Below are positions 12,601 through 23,513 of a stretch of DNA of 64,000 nt, one piece after another. Below the pieces are notes generated by a model. It was not told where the DNA came from. It saw nothing but the letters and a program-made list of their open reading frames with translations, and made no database searches. Source of the DNA: Crossaster papposus (lineage: Eukaryota; Echinodermata; Asteroidea; Velatida; Solasteridae). Each line of letters opens with the position of its first letter. Positions within the stretch are counted from its first letter, which is position 1. A program made the position numbers and the translations under genes. The stretch lies in the NCBI GenBank assembly GCA_037893245.1, contig JBAIAA010000594.1:1-64000 (forward strand). The letters run 5' to 3'.

Positions 12601-15600
12601 ATCTGTATTCTACGCGCCTTGTTATTTGTTTAATACATTCAGACACTAAACAAAAATGTTTGAATAAAATACAAAATCTGATGGGGAAATGTCATTTTTA
12701 AAACAGCTGTTAAAGGAGTGTGCAGAAATAGGTCAACATATTTGTAATCGCTTGTAATTAATTTGTATACCAAAGATGGAATGAAAATTGTTCGGCATTA
12801 TTGGTGTAGGGTGAATGAGGAAAAGTAATTTCGCTCGGTTGAGCGGGTGAGCGAATTATAATGAAATTAAGTTCTTAGTGGAACTATCACTCCGCTCGGC
12901 GCGGATGGATAGGAACGTGATAAGGTACAGTCGTTGTATATAAGCCAGAGCATGGAAATAATGTCTCATCTGCGTACCGACATGCACAACGACACAATAC
13001 ATTATTTAATTAATGTCACAATATTATAATGCATATAAAAAATCTCAATCAATTGTCTCTAAAGTTATCTAGGTCGCCATGACTACAATCTAAAAACAGA
13101 TTGGTTGAAAATAACCAATAATTGATCATAGTATAGATGTGTCCAACCAATATATTAGTCAATTTTAACCCAAACATTGGATATTTTGACCAATATTTTT
13201 GTTACAATTACCAATATAATTAGTTATTTCGACCACTATTCTGGTTAAAACTGACCAATTTCATTTGTTGGACACATATCTACCAATGAAGTGGTATTTA
13301 TTTTAGGGTGTACCGCTAGCCTGAAGAGCATTGCTCGGGCATTATGTTTCCACTTTCCCCAGGAGGTGTATGTGGTTTTTCGTATCTGGCAGTCAACACA
13401 GCAAAGGGCTGTACATACGAATATTGGAAGAGACAACACTACATGGTATAAGGATACATTATTTCGGCTACATTAACTTTATATTTATAAAGTTGGATTT
13501 ATAAGGCGGAGAACGATCGAGTGCTGTTATTAGAAAGTTAAATGTCTAAATAAGTGTTAATTACCAAAAACGTGTGAATTCAGAGAAATTAAATAAATGT
13601 GTATCACGCCTGTCGGTAAGCCCTCCCAAAGTCGTAAACGGTAAAGTGTGATGTTTTAAGAATTTAAGTTTTGCATTCCCCGAAGCGGAATGTGTTTATT
13701 GTTTGGCCATGTTTTCTGATGTGTACTTATTACACAGTATAAAAACCAGCCATGCAAATTGAAACAAATTAAATAATACATGCAATATTATAACAATATT
13801 GTTCTATGTGTGCGCGGGCGGCCCGGCGGCCTTAGCGCGTGGGAAAGTAACATACGACTGGGCTTAATTGTTTGAACAACGACCACTCAATACCTCCTTG
13901 CTTCGCTCTCCAGTCCCAAGTCCATTACCACTGGTAATTCCCATGTTTTTCTCGCTTCGGCAGAAGCTGTCGCTATGTGAACCCACGTATAACAGTGGAT
14001 GCAACAGAATGTAAACATTTTTGGCGCGGGAATTGTTTTTCGGTCGTTATGATGAAGAGGTGTGTTCTGGTTGGTTTAAAGCAAACAATATTAAGCCAGG
14101 GCAACATTATTTGAATATTGAAGTAAAATGGTTAATCTCTGTGGAAACGCAACGGCATGAGCAAAGGGGTTACTAATCAGTAAATTCTTAGAAACAAAAA
14201 ATTGAAATGCGCCTTTTAATTGTCAATTAATATGTTAACATCTAAAAGTATAGACATTTGCTGCAAAAAGGATCACTGGTGTTTATTGGGTTTTTTTCAG
14301 TTTTATTATTTTTATTTTAGATGAACAGTGTTTGCGCCATAGCATTGGTTGGACATTATTTTATATCCTTTTAATTACCAGGGAAACAGTACATGTACAA
14401 GCCAACTTGGAAGTATGCCTTTTAAATTGAGAAAAGGGAAACTAATAAAACAAGAATAAACAAAGCGAAAACATTAAAAGGAAACCCAGTATTACTAACC
14501 GACAAATTTCGCCTTTTCACAAAACGTCACAAAACTTAGAAATTATTTATTATTGTATTTCGAAACCCCAACCGAACATTTGCCAGACTTTTTGTCTAAG
14601 ATGCGTGATTTTTTTTAAAGGTATAGAAAATCTCACTCATTTAAAAGTAAATAATGATTGTAGTCATTCAGCAGAAGGATTGCGCTAGATATTCTATAAT
14701 TGTTTCGGAAAATAAAATTGTAAAATCACAAAAATTGTAAAATTGTAAAAATCACAATCGCCGAACGGCGATCGCGAAAAAAAAACAAAAAAAAACGAAA
14801 ACCCGAAAACTATCGCCGTTTTTCTTGCTTTTCTCAGCATCTAATTGTTAAACAATATTGTTTACTATAAAATACAACCGCCCAAATTAATCTATTCATC
14901 ATATTAAAGAAATTACCAATGGTGTATCCTACCTTTAAAACTTATGCAAAAATCCCCACTATTTTCAACTGTGTCGGTACTTATGACTGCGCAGAAAAGG
15001 GCCACAATGTTCGTTTAAGAGAGGCATGTTCGGCCTTTTCAGATGATAACTGAACATATGCTTCACTGATTCTAAAGATGTATTTAAAAAAAATGTGAAC
15101 AGAGATAACCTACAACACAAATTAAACAAGGTTTACAGACAGGTACATGTATAAGCATAAATCGTTTTCGGTGCAACCGGACAAAGCCGGTATGTGAACA
15201 GTTTAAACAGCTGTTCTGAATAGTTCCGTCGTTGAAGACAAATTCCAAATGGCTCTGGTATTGAAATTGAAAATTACATTATTCTACATCCGATAACTAA
15301 GGCGACCGAGTGCTGAAAAGACGTCGAGGAAATAGCTTTTGTTCTCTGCAATAAGTCTATTTACTGATGACGCCGATTTTTGTTTACACTGCGAAGCGGG
15401 CGATGGTTTGGTAGCCCCATAAAAGAGCGCACACGTAAACAAAACGTAATATCGTCACTACATAGCTTTATTGAATCTCCTGTTTTTGTTTGTTATATGT
15501 GAGCGCCATTTCATTCGTTACTTTAAAAGTGAGGGATTGAAGGTAAAGTTGTAGAACCATTCAAATTGAAAAATATTCAAATCGGAAAAAAATACTTGAT

Positions 15601-17148
15601 TTCAATATTAGGTTTTTGTCCTTCGCCGGCTCAGAAAAATACACTGTATAATAGGCAAGCGTGAACATCAATTGAGTCTCCTTATCTCATTCTTAAACCT
15701 ATTTTTATAAAACTGAATGGTTATAGAGTCTGGAGTGCTGAATGGTAACGCATAGCAGTTAAAACATGTGCTAACAACATAATGCTTTCATCGGCTGGCT
15801 GACGTATATACCGCACACTGAGTGTGGGACTCAAACCCACAACACCCTACTTTTAACATGTTTAACAATTTACTCGGGATCGGCTGGCTATAGTTCAAAT
15901 GAGAAATAGTAATCAAACTATAGGGTGTATTCATAAGATGAAATTCGCGTTGGAGTGACGTCAATGAATACGTGAATATGTATTGTGACGTCACTCAATG
16001 TTCACCGAATGACATTGCCGTTTTCAGTGGTGGTCACTACCGTGACGCTTGCTGTACTTTGTCCGTAAAAAATGCCGACTAATACGATAGGATCTCGATC
16101 AAAAGACAGCGAAATGTGCAGTTTCAGCCCTGTCATGACTGTCAGTCGTAGAAGATAACACTCAGAAGGGTGCAAAGAGGGTTAGTTGCAGGGGATGTTC
16201 CTCAGGAGCCGCATAGTCTAACGATGAACGTAGAAAGGGTTGGTCAATAGATAGGGCTACTGTACTCGGCAGATTATGTACCTGAAAAGTTTTAACTTTT
16301 GAGGACGTATTAGACTAACAAACGTATGTTGTAGGGAGTCTAACACGAAGTTCTGTCACAAGCCACAGTAAAAAAAACATAAAAGGGGAACTGTGAGCAC
16401 AGTTCACTTGAACAGCTTGGGATTTGATTTGAGACTGGAGTACGGAGGACTTGTGACAGACCATACAATCAACCTTTTGCCACGTTATTAGGTATTAGCA
16501 CCTTACCTTAGCCGCCCGAGACGAATAGGGTTCATCTAGCATTGCCCATAGTCGTGGTTGATACCTCCGATACCAGCTTTTCTTAGCCGTCTCGTATTCC
16601 TCCTCAATGCCAAATATTCTGGCCACGTCTTCTTCGTCTTCGCTGTCGCTCTTCTCAAAGTTTGGTCCATTCAACTTGGCTAGCGTCTCCTGCGCGTCTC
16701 GGTGCTCGGTGTGATAAGACCAGCAACAGGCCTCGATTTGCTTCTCGTCGATTCCCCAGAATTGCAGTTCTTCCTCGAAGGCCGGACCGCAGACATCCCG
16801 CGGCGCGTGTAGTTTGCCAATACGATAGTAGTTGAGCACGGCGTCGAACATACGCGGATGTCTGTCAAAGAAAAACTCGCCGGTGACTGGGTCGTAATCT
16901 GTACTGTTTGTAGCCGTAGATTGGGCCAGCCAAGCAAGCCGGGTGTCAGGTATGTTCTTGAGAGTCGACTTGTAAGTCTCGTGTCGGACACCACCCACAT
17001 TAATTCGCACTTTGTTGTCCTGACTGACCGAACCGTTTGGCCGGAGTGAGGGCTGGGCACTAGTCAATCGCTCGTTCCCTTCCTCTTCCCTGTCCGCCTC
17101 GTGTTCTCCTTTTACATGTTCCATTGAAACACTCATGCGCGGCAACAT
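3572..17148 (-). CDS. Shaw-type (Kv3-like) voltage-gated potassium channel gene
   Basis: A tetrameric voltage-gated K+ channel subunit of the plasma membrane that gives fast repolarising current. Exons are 17148-16507, 5911-5014 and, less surely, 3651-3572, predicting 539 residues (Shaw/Kv3 proteins are about 500-750). The T1 domain has INVGG at 49 and the zinc motif HX5CX20CC at H114, C120, C141, C142, typical of non-Shaker channels. The Shaw hallmark CCW..Y..HRDA follows it. S1-S6 follow: S4 with R328, R331, R334, K337, R340; selectivity filter TVGYGD at 409-414; QKLPKKRKR after S6 as in Shaw. S6 has PIP (440-442) where Shaw and Kv3 normally have PVP. An N-glycosylation site NVT (244-246) lies in the S1-S2 loop. 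The exon 1/2 join is phase 0 and restores the conserved linker into S1. Family assignment is firm; a one-to-one orthologue is not implied. Confidence 0.93.
4203..4596 (+). mobile_element. 3' end of a CR1/L2-like LINE
   Basis: Frame 4223-4492 matches the extreme C-terminus of LINE reverse transcriptases of the CR1/L2/Rex group: APGYLCELL, then APRLWNRLPAAIRSVDNFK, then LKTHIFK. It ends in a short 3' UTR and a (ATT)n tail at about 4580-4596, the usual 3' end of such LINEs. The copy is severely 5'-truncated and lies antisense in the region between channel exons 2 and 3. The preserved fragment has no stop codon, suggesting moderate age. Confidence 0.8.
5014..5911 (-). CDS. Kv3/Shaw channel exon 2 (S1-S6 and pore)
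   Basis: Encodes residues 215-513. The acceptor TTCTGCAG|GTATTTGCC is preceded by a T-rich tract, and the exon opens with VFAFMSLLFVVLSITTFCLE, the S1 start conserved in Kv3 channels. S2, S3, the S4 voltage sensor (RIVRIFRIFKLAR), S5, the pore loop (ITTVGYGDVVP) and S6 (LALPIPVIVNNF) all lie in this one exon, as in other Shaw-family genes. A Ser/Thr-rich cytoplasmic tail follows. The donor is ACTG|GTGAGT (GT at 5013-5012), phase 1. Reading past the donor would add only 13 hydrophobic residues before a stop. Confidence 0.95.
6724..8470 (-). pseudogene. Decayed copy of a multi-copy invertebrate gene family of unknown function
   Basis: Conceptual pieces in shifting minus-strand frames follow the order of a large single-exon protein family that I recall from corals, echinoderms and hemichordates. 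From the N-terminal side they are: LIASPECEADLMNAGNIGEK (about 8360-8410); a RTRELDLRNVLSYTLGPV segment (about 8110-8175); LLIDGMGLLHSIPSS then VVFDRYPSESI (7840-8010); a CDLVSGFHGKGK segment (about 7235-7275); and a Cys-rich end RCSCKQKSKCESRVC followed by an Asp-rich tail (6724-6860). Several frameshifts and stops separate the pieces, so it is not functional. Related sequence may reach about 9330. It lies in the channel intron on the same strand. The family's role is unknown to me; its copy number suggests transposon association. Confidence 0.65.
8471..10664. other. Intron DNA without supportable gene
   Basis: The left part may hold more of the decayed gene, but I could not match it. A 29-base poly-C run lies at 9769-9797. 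Open frames across that run are only its poly-Pro or poly-Gly translations. Confidence 0.6.
9769..9797 (+). repeat. Poly-C run (29 C)
   Basis: Twenty-nine consecutive C, the longest homopolymer in the window, inside the channel's large intron. Confidence 0.95.
10668..10917. repeat. Short inverted-repeat element (MITE-like), about 250 bp
   Basis: The left end, TGTGGCCTGATCAAGGGAAA continuing into TGAGTC, is mirrored at 10880-10917, whose inverse reads GGCCCGATCAAGAGAAATGA. The arms are about 35 bases and imperfect, and enclose AT-rich non-coding DNA. No copy was noticed elsewhere in the window, so the call rests on the inverted ends alone. Confidence 0.5.
10918..13133. other. AT-rich intron DNA, nothing recognised
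   Basis: Only short chance open frames with no codon bias or known motif. No repeat with clear boundaries was seen. Confidence 0.6.
13134..13281. repeat. Foldback element rich in CCAAT/ATTGG
   Basis: The left arm, about GATGTGTCCAACCAATATAT, and the right arm, ending TTTGTTGGACACATATC, are imperfect inverses of about 36 bases. The interior repeats CCAAT or ATTGG at short spacing on both strands. There is no coding capacity. It is probably a small MITE. Confidence 0.5.
13282..14614. other. Intron DNA, nothing recognised
   Basis: AT-rich, apart from a small GC-rich patch at about 13812-13840 containing GGGCGGCCCGGCGG. No exon-like frame or repeat was recognised. Confidence 0.6.
14615..14937 (+). 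repeat. MITE family A, copy 2
   Basis: Same family as the element at 2009-2395 and in the same orientation: starts TTAAAGGTATAGAAAATCTC and ends CCAATGGTGTATCCTACCTT. The central hairpin persists as CAATCGCCGAACGGCGATCG with a decayed left arm. It is shorter at its left end and carries an AT-rich duplication before the hairpin. Confidence 0.8.
14938..16506. other. Intron DNA next to channel exon 1
   Basis: Nothing coding. A tRNA-B-box-like GGGTTTGAGTCCC occurs on the minus strand at about 15818-15835, without a matching A box. Confidence 0.5.
16507..17148 (-). CDS. Kv3/Shaw channel exon 1 (N-terminus and T1 domain)
   Basis: Encodes residues 1-214. The first in-frame ATG is at 17148 (MLPRMSVSM...). 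The open frame extends only 22 codons further, to a GTG, with a stop two codons beyond that, so 17148 is the best start; two further ATGs follow closely. An acidic, Glu-rich linker (about 12-28) precedes the T1 tetramerisation domain (about 46-160). After T1 comes an acidic loop (SDSEDEED) and the conserved PRLWAMLDEPYSSRAAK leading into S1. The donor is AAG|GTAAGG (GT at 16506-16505), phase 0. Confidence 0.95.
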
Positions 17149-17744
17149 GGCCCTTACTTTGATATCAAACACTCTCTCCAATAAGCTAAACCAATCACCA
17201 GAAATATTTTCCACGAATTCTCAAAAGAACCTCATCTGTGAGACTCCTTTGTGTGTGTTTTTTTGTTCAGACTGGCAGAAGTTTCAATGACAAAATGTAA
17301 TCTCCGTCTGTTAACAGAAAGTATCGTCGGTAAGCTTCCAGCCGTATCTGTCTGATAGTTGGCATTCCGACGAAGAGAAAAATCCAGGCACTGAGTTATC
17401 TTCTTTACTCCCTAGAAGTTGGTGTGTTGATCGAGGAAAGCGATCCTACATCTTGTCTGATGACACTACGTTACGATAGCAACACGGCCCAATACAAATC
17501 AATTCCTGCTATATCGCGCGTTCTGACCACTCCTTCCAAAAACTTGGGGATAAACCCACGATTAGTATTCTCAATCTGAACCAAAAACATCTGCAATCGT
17601 CCAACTATAGTATCAATATAATAAGACTTTGTTGTGGTTACGCAAAATAAATAATTGCATCTAATATAATTTCGAGAACTGCTCTTTTTTTTAGTCGTCG
17701 ATCGTGGCATGCCGTTGCAAAAATAGTGTGTCGTCACTGAAAGT
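17149..17744 (-). other. Channel 5' leader region, no gene recognised
   Basis: DNA between the channel start codon and the promoter-like block. It should be 5' UTR or a first intron of the channel gene. A possible acceptor or 5' exon boundary could not be fixed. Confidence 0.4.
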
Positions 17745-17870
17745 GAACGGAGCCCCGAACATGTTCGACCAATGGGGAGTGGGGCACATGCGCAGAGTCA
17801 ACACACCTGCCCTATAAGAACAGGTGCGCGGCATTGATTTTGTTGACGAGGTGGGGACTCGCGATCAATT
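17745..17870 (-). promoter_or_regulatory. Candidate promoter of the Kv3/Shaw channel
   Basis: A compact block about 600 bases upstream of the start codon. It contains an inverted CCAAT box (ATTGG on the minus strand at about 17770), a CATGCGCAG element near the NRF1 consensus (about 17790), a TTCTTATAGG TATA-like element on the minus strand (about 17812-17822) and two CAGGTG E-boxes close to it. Their order fits minus-strand transcription towards the channel. This is inference from motifs only. Confidence 0.35.
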
Positions 17871-18410
17871 GTAATGCAAATGAGTCTAGATTGTAATTAA
17901 TATGTGGCTTTTGGGCTTAGACTTTTAGACGCAATAATTTATGGAAGGTCTAGGCCTATTTTATTTTGCGCATTTTCTTAGAAATACACTTTCACAATTG
18001 TATGTGGTATTTTTTTCGGTCGCACTTCTACCCTATTAAAAAATGAAGGTAGTTAGTGCGATATTATTTGAATGCAAAGCCGTAAAGATTATGTATCATG
18101 ATGCATTGTTTTGTATATATACTTAATTATACATGTACAATGGTCGGTCGACAATCGTTAGAAATTGATACAAAATACATATGCCACGATTGAGATTACA
18201 GTCAAGTAAGGTAGAGTATTTGATAATAAATTGGTAATTTTAAGTTTGGATATTTACAAATGCATTGTTATCCTTAAACAAATTACATGTTGGGGTATAG
18301 GACTGTTGGTTAGTTTTGGTCTAACAAGTCGTGGACCGCAGCTTCGTGGAAGATAAGACACCCGATTATAGTTGGAGGTTGCTCGTTAAAGCCCGTTACA
18401 ATTCCTTCTT
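17871..18410. other. Intergenic DNA, nothing recognised
   Basis: AT-rich, with no open frame of substance and no repeat boundary seen. Confidence 0.6.
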
Positions 18411-18853
18411 AATAGAGAGGTTTCGCACCGTCGCTGATACCGGTCCGCATACGAATACGTCATCACTTTGTGCGCTCACGTGACCTGTAACCGTTTTGAA
18501 GACGTTTCCATACACGCTACGAACTGATACCGGCCGCCATACACGTAGGTAAAAAACGGATACCGTTTTCGTAGACTTTTTAGCTAAGTGTCGTGTATAA
18601 TCAACAACACTCCCCGCCATATTACTGTTAGTGTTATAACCCATGAATGTAGAGTGTAATTTGTAGGCAGTGCCCCCAAAAAGAAAAGAAAAATAGACTG
18701 AAAAAAGGTGTCGGTGGCGACTGTACATTTGTCATGCATGTTGTTATCGGTCACGGTTTGCGAAACAAGATTGATATCCGCTCCAACGCGTACTGTTACG
18801 GTTACCGTATGCGTATCCGTAAACGTACCGGTAGGCGTGCGAAACCTCTCTAT
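18411..18853. repeat. Inverted-repeat DNA element, about 443 bp
   Basis: The ends are perfect 18-base inverted repeats, AATAGAGAGGTTTCGCAC on the left and its inverse on the right. Beyond them the arms stay loosely alike (ACCGGT, GCATACG, ATACG). The interior is non-coding and unusually rich in TACG and CCGTA words near both ends. No target duplication could be read clearly. Confidence 0.65.
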
Positions 18854-19959
18854 TGTTTATACATGCATATCCAATACCACTCCAGAAAAGAAACAGTCGA
18901 AAGACTGGCGCAGACACAATACTATTACATAACTTTGATAAGTGAAAGCAAGTACCCAACACCCACATCCCCCACAAAACAACAAAAACAACTTAAAAAC
19001 TATCCGAATCAACTAAATTAAGGTTTGATATTTCGATCTTAACAAGATCTTCCTCAAAGATTCCGCAGGAAAACGTAGTTTGTTACTCTTTCGCTACATC
19101 TCCTGCTCAAAGGTGCTTGTAAATTAAACAATATAAGGCTATCTAAATTTTTTGAGGTATAGATTGGAAATACAACACATTGTTAGCATCCAAACCGATT
19201 TCTGATTGAATCAACTATTTTATTGGGAGCCATGGACTACAGTTTACAATCGTTATGTTGTCAAACGACGTAAACAAACAGGCTGTTTATTCTCGTCATG
19301 GTAGGGATGGCCTACATTGTAGGCCGGGCCTTCCATTCACGTCACGGGAATAAAGGCAGTCCATTGACTGATTGGAATCAAGGAGAAATACTCGAATGGA
19401 AGTCCTACAATAGAGCACGAAAGTGCGCCATTTTGTCTTTGCTCTTCCAGACCCCTTCGTAAACCTTCTGGGCATTTTACACGGTGCTGCCTTTTCTTTT
19501 GCTATACTTTTTGACTGAATGAATTCTAACCGTACTCTACCCCAAGAAACATGAATTTAAACAAAATTGGAAAAACAAATTTGTATACGACGACTTGCAC
19601 CATATTTTCCAATCGCTATAGACCACGACCAATTTTATTTTTCATTCGACCTATAGAATCCGGTGACCACCACGTTGATATTTTCCCACCACACCAAAAA
19701 AAAATTGGCGTTAATACCATGATTTGATTTTGAGATATTACACGTTCACAGTTCTTCCGTTTGGCCCAAGCAGCGCAGCGCTTGTCATTATTTACCAAAC
19801 TCAATAGACTTAAATTTCTGGTGTAGACAAGGAATCCAGTAATTCACGTACATAGATGGCGGCCTCATAATATCATCTGATCTTAATCCGGAGCGGTTTT
19901 GTCCCGAGCAATCCCTTCTTGCTTGTCCACCTTGGCATGATCATCACGTAAGACTTCGA
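18854..19959. other. Intergenic DNA, nothing firm recognised
   Basis: No exon-like frame. The right part, from about 19830, may be the 3' part of the transposase remnant that follows on the minus strand. Confidence 0.5.
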
Positions 19960-20830
19960 CCTAATGTTGAATGCGGGCTTGCAAATCCTGAAGGTTACCG
20001 TACGCGGTGGACTCAGTAGTGAGCACGTTGTAATGTTCTTTAAATACAAGAAAAGTCACAAATACTTTGTCCCCCAAGTTCCCGAAGGTGATTCCTGACA
20101 GCGATGAGTCTGTGGGCAGGGGCACCATCATGTGCCCACCACATATGTCGAAAGTCACAATTTCCTTGCCGTTCGAAATGCAACTTGAGCTGTGGCACAA
20201 CACCTTTGTTGATCACCAGTATATGTAGACTTGGCCAGACATTTCATTTAAAAAAGAATGGTCCGATCATCATGATTACAACACAGCCCTATATCCAGAC
20301 GACAATCTTCTCTCGACTCATGATTTAAAGTTTTAAGTTGAAATCTGGGCGATGTCTGACCGGTGCATTTTTAACGATGTTGTGGGTATTAACATTTCCA
20401 TTCATTGAAAATGCTGGTTCATCGCCAATTATCAAGTACCGAAAAATCTTGCATCCCTATGACATCAATCCTGCAGCCCACCCGGCAAAAGTTTTTTTTC
20501 TTCTGAAGTCCTCGGGCAGAAGTTGATGGCAAATGGGCATTCAGTGCGGATGTAAGTTGGGAGAGTCTAAGTTCGTTTCGTCTTGAACTGGTTCCCCTTG
20601 ATTCGTGTTAAGTTTTGTGTTGAACTGCAGCAATTTCGTCAGTTCGCTGTGCGTCTTCTCCCTAAGTAATTCTTGTTCCGATGAGCTTGTCCCATAATCT
20701 CGGTACTTCTTCACATTTGCCCAAATGGTCTTCTTGGCCGATGGATCCCTTTCGGGAAAGGCTTCCCTAAATGCATTCGGAGTAGCTTGTACGCTCCTGT
20801 TTTCGTGGAATATTGTCACCACAAAAACTC
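19960..20830 (-). pseudogene. Broken mariner/Tc1-like transposase (IS630-Tc1-mariner superfamily)
   Basis: Two recognisable parts lie in order on the minus strand. The N-terminal part (about 20822-20700) has the helix-turn-helix sequence ENRSVQATPNAFREAF then TIWANVKKYRDYGTS, a DNA-binding domain typical of mariner-like transposases in invertebrates. The catalytic part (about 20200-20070) has WAHDGAPAHRLIAVRNHLRE, matching the second catalytic Asp region (usually QQDGAPAH). The frame changes between the parts and stops interrupt the 3' half, so it cannot make transposase. The likely third catalytic region is not preserved readably. Terminal inverted repeats were not located. Confidence 0.7.
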
Positions 20831-21454
20831 TTTGCTCCTAAATTGAACCATTCTGCTATCTTGAGGTCTATTCTGTGAATAGCTGTCAACAATGCATTGG
20901 CCCACTGCCTCAAGAAAGTGTTGCATAAGCATGACAGTGGGCATTCCATTCCATACTGTCCCACAAGGTTTTTTTACACACCATTTTTCAAGCATTGGTG
21001 CTCAGTAATGCATGAACGAAGGAAGGCAATCAAGGTATCGCTGGAAAGCATGTTGCTGCTAATTTTTCTTGGCGAATGCCAAGAAATCACAGAGAAAGTT
21101 TTCAGAAGAAAACTAACCATTAAAAGTAGGCCTACTAAGTAACGCATTTTGGCAGCTAAACTCATGAATACACACATCCCAATGTTCGCACGAATTTCAA
21201 TGCAAGTTCTGATCAACATTCAATTAAATGTATTTATTTTATTTAATATATATTTATTTAAACACTCAACATCGCTATAGCGCCAGTTAAAGGATGGATA
21301 ACGAGAGAAGATAATGTGAACAATATTCTTGGAAAAATCTAAGGAATCGGGCAGGGACTAATAACCACCAATATAGCTATAGCTATAGCGAAAAACCACG
21401 AACCAATCAGAACATAGCCTTGAATACAAGGCTGTGCTGTATCTGCAACGTATA
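20831..21454. other. Intergenic DNA, nothing recognised
   Basis: No supported gene. It may include flanks of the transposase remnant. AT-rich runs at about 21225-21265. Confidence 0.5.
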
Positions 21455-21772
21455 CATAATTTTGTTCTGCGTATTTTGACACCTCGATTGTTGAGATACG
21501 ATGTTGTGGAGCTATTGTCATTTCAATGGTCGTAGGTCCAGTTTTAAAAGTGACAATCATCCCTATAGAAGCAGGTTTGTATTGATCATGTTGAGGTTAC
21601 AATAAGATAATCTCGACATTATGCCCGCCTTTTCAAAAGTGACAATTATCCCTATAGAAGCAGGTTTGTATTGATCATGTTGATGTTAAATGATCAGCCA
21701 ATAAGATAATCTCTACATATGCCCGCCTTTTAAAAACAATCGAGGTGTCAAAATACGCAGAACAAAATAATG
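21455..21772. repeat. MITE with about 38-base inverted repeats and internal tandem duplication
   Basis: The ends at 21455-21492 and 21736-21772 are inverse copies with one mismatch over about 38 bases; the right arm begins AACAATCGAGGTGTCAAAAT. Inside, a unit of about 89 bases beginning AAAAGTGACAATCATCCCTA is tandemly repeated (21546 and 21635), the second copy with a short insertion. The near-identity of the arms suggests either recent insertion or arm homogenisation. Confidence 0.75.
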
Positions 21773-22904
21773 CAGTGGGTTATTTGCTTTGATTAATCCA
21801 TACACTCTCGGGCCGTTAATTATTGGCTCATTTTAAAGTGTCTCGATACTTTTTGTGATGAGTTTATATGTTCATGTACATGTACATTGAACATGTACAT
21901 GTACGGTGTATCACTAGACGTGTTCAACGTTATTCGTACAAATGGATGACCGGTCAGCTTTTGATGAGGCTGTTACTTTATGTGGTCCGCGAAGCTCGAT
22001 TGCCATACTCGTGATTCGATTGTCACACTGTCCCGTGACAAAGATACTGCGGTGCACTTTCCGCCAGGTTTTTTTCAACTATCCTGGTCAAATGTGGCAA
22101 AAATTGTGGCTCCTGTCATGGAGAAATAAGAACACTTTTAGGCTGGACGGTTTTATGGGCAGGTACTTTTTGCAGGTAACAAGTAATTTCCAGCAGATTA
22201 AACACTGTCACTCCAGCGGTTGACTATAGTCCCTCTTCCATCTCGGAGCCCACACGGAAAAAACCGTGCCGACGATCTTGCCGACTCGCTCTGCGAACTC
22301 TCAAAACCTTCGGAACTTATTGCTACCTGACTTTTTGTGCAATAGCTGTCGTATACGTGCGCGTGCGTGAAAAAAAAATGTTTCCTTAATTTACATACAG
22401 AAATACCGCACTGCGCACTTGTTTCCCCCTGTTTTCGGGATGAAATTTTACCAAGTTCTAAAGACGTTGTTCTGATCGGTTCGATGGTGATAATGGTTTG
22501 TCTCGATAGCGCCCTCTCGCGGCGGCGGCTCATCGCATATCTAATTAGCGCAACGACTTGCCCAAAGACTACACGACAGCCGGCCGCGTACGGTGTCACA
22601 TCAAATGCTGGCTATAAACTACTCCAATCTGGGCCTCATTATGGGCATCTACTATGCCCAGTAGACGTGACTGTATGTGACGACTGGTAGAACGGTTAGA
22701 ACAGACTACAATAAAGTTAACGTGTCGCTTCGTAAACGTTTTTGAGAAGAACAACGAAATCAGTTTTTGCGTTTCCTTTATTATTTTATAAAAACCAACT
22801 CGTTTAACAAAAATCAGACAAGAATAATAAACCAAACGTTGTCAGGTAGATTATACAATTTATTTGGATAACATTCCCCGATGAAAATGCCAAAAAGATC
22901 ACCC
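21773..22904. other. Intergenic DNA with a CpG-rich patch
   Basis: A palindromic acatgt microsatellite lies at about 21868-21903. A CpG-rich stretch (about 22240-22600) holds open frames on both strands (up to 133 codons), but neither resembles a known protein and neither has clear splice context. It could be an unrecognised promoter. Confidence 0.4.
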
Positions 22905-23064
22905 AAAATGATCACTTTATCGGAGGTGCCAAGTTGGTCAGGTGTCGACTTGATTTTGAGTGCAGTTGTCGTGTTGGTGGGTGTCGAGTTGACAAGGTGT
23001 CAGGTTGGTACTATGGTAGGTGTCGAGTTGACCGTTGACCTTCCTTCCTTCCTTCCTTCCTTCC
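22905..23064. repeat. Degenerate GGTGTCGAGTTGA repeats and (CCTT)n
   Basis: Variants of GGTGTCGA(G/C)TTGA recur at about 22938, 22980 and 23018, followed by a pure CCTT microsatellite at 23039-23064. Confidence 0.7.
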
Positions 23065-23229
23065 AAAAAGTGCAAACTTCCACGATGTGAAGAACAACGC
23101 ACTGCAGGTAACGTTGACCTTTGCTTGGGTCGACACACACACAAAAGAATCACTTCCAAACAGGTATTCTCTTCTTTTCTCCGGTCTTAGACCGTTTATT
23201 CTGCTCAAAACTTCCGTATCAAAACTGAC

Positions 23230-23510
23230 TTAAAAACTCCGGTCACAACGCGGCTACAAAACCTGGTCCGGCGCATGCGCCATCCGGCACGGGTCTTTCA
23301 GGTGGATCGGCAGGGGATCTACTCGGCGGCTCCCTCGTGGGACCGCTCTGGTGCCCTCTACCGGCCAACCGGCACAGACGCCACACAGCCCCCTCCGAGG
23401 ACTTCGTTTGTCCCCAAACAGGACGGCGGGCATCTGTCGCCGAACACCCGGGAGACCCGATCCGGAAGGCGCGCGACGCCAGCAACAACACCAAGAGAAA
23501 GCACAAAGGA
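23230..23510 (+). mobile_element. Fossil fragment related to the neighbouring Ty3/Gypsy element
   Basis: A GC-rich block whose part at about 23300-23390 matches, in opposite orientation, the 5'-end region of the Gypsy fossil at about 28450-28530. They share GTGCCC(C/T)CTACCGGCCAAC and GGCACAGACG. By eye the shared stretch is about four-fifths identical. It is best read as an old terminal fragment of the same or a sister LTR family, broken and without coding parts. Confidence 0.5.
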
Positions 23511-23513
23511 ATT

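Noticed and set aside
15788-15994. tRNA gene or SINE on the minus strand
   Set aside because: Only a B-box-like GGGTTTGAGTCCC is present; no A box, stems or tail.
16495-17214. Channel start at 17214
   Set aside because: The codon there is GTG, with a stop two codons upstream; the first ATG is at 17148.
22198-22690. A gene in the CpG-rich patch
   Set aside because: Open frames on both strands with no recognisable product or splice sites; left as a possible promoter.
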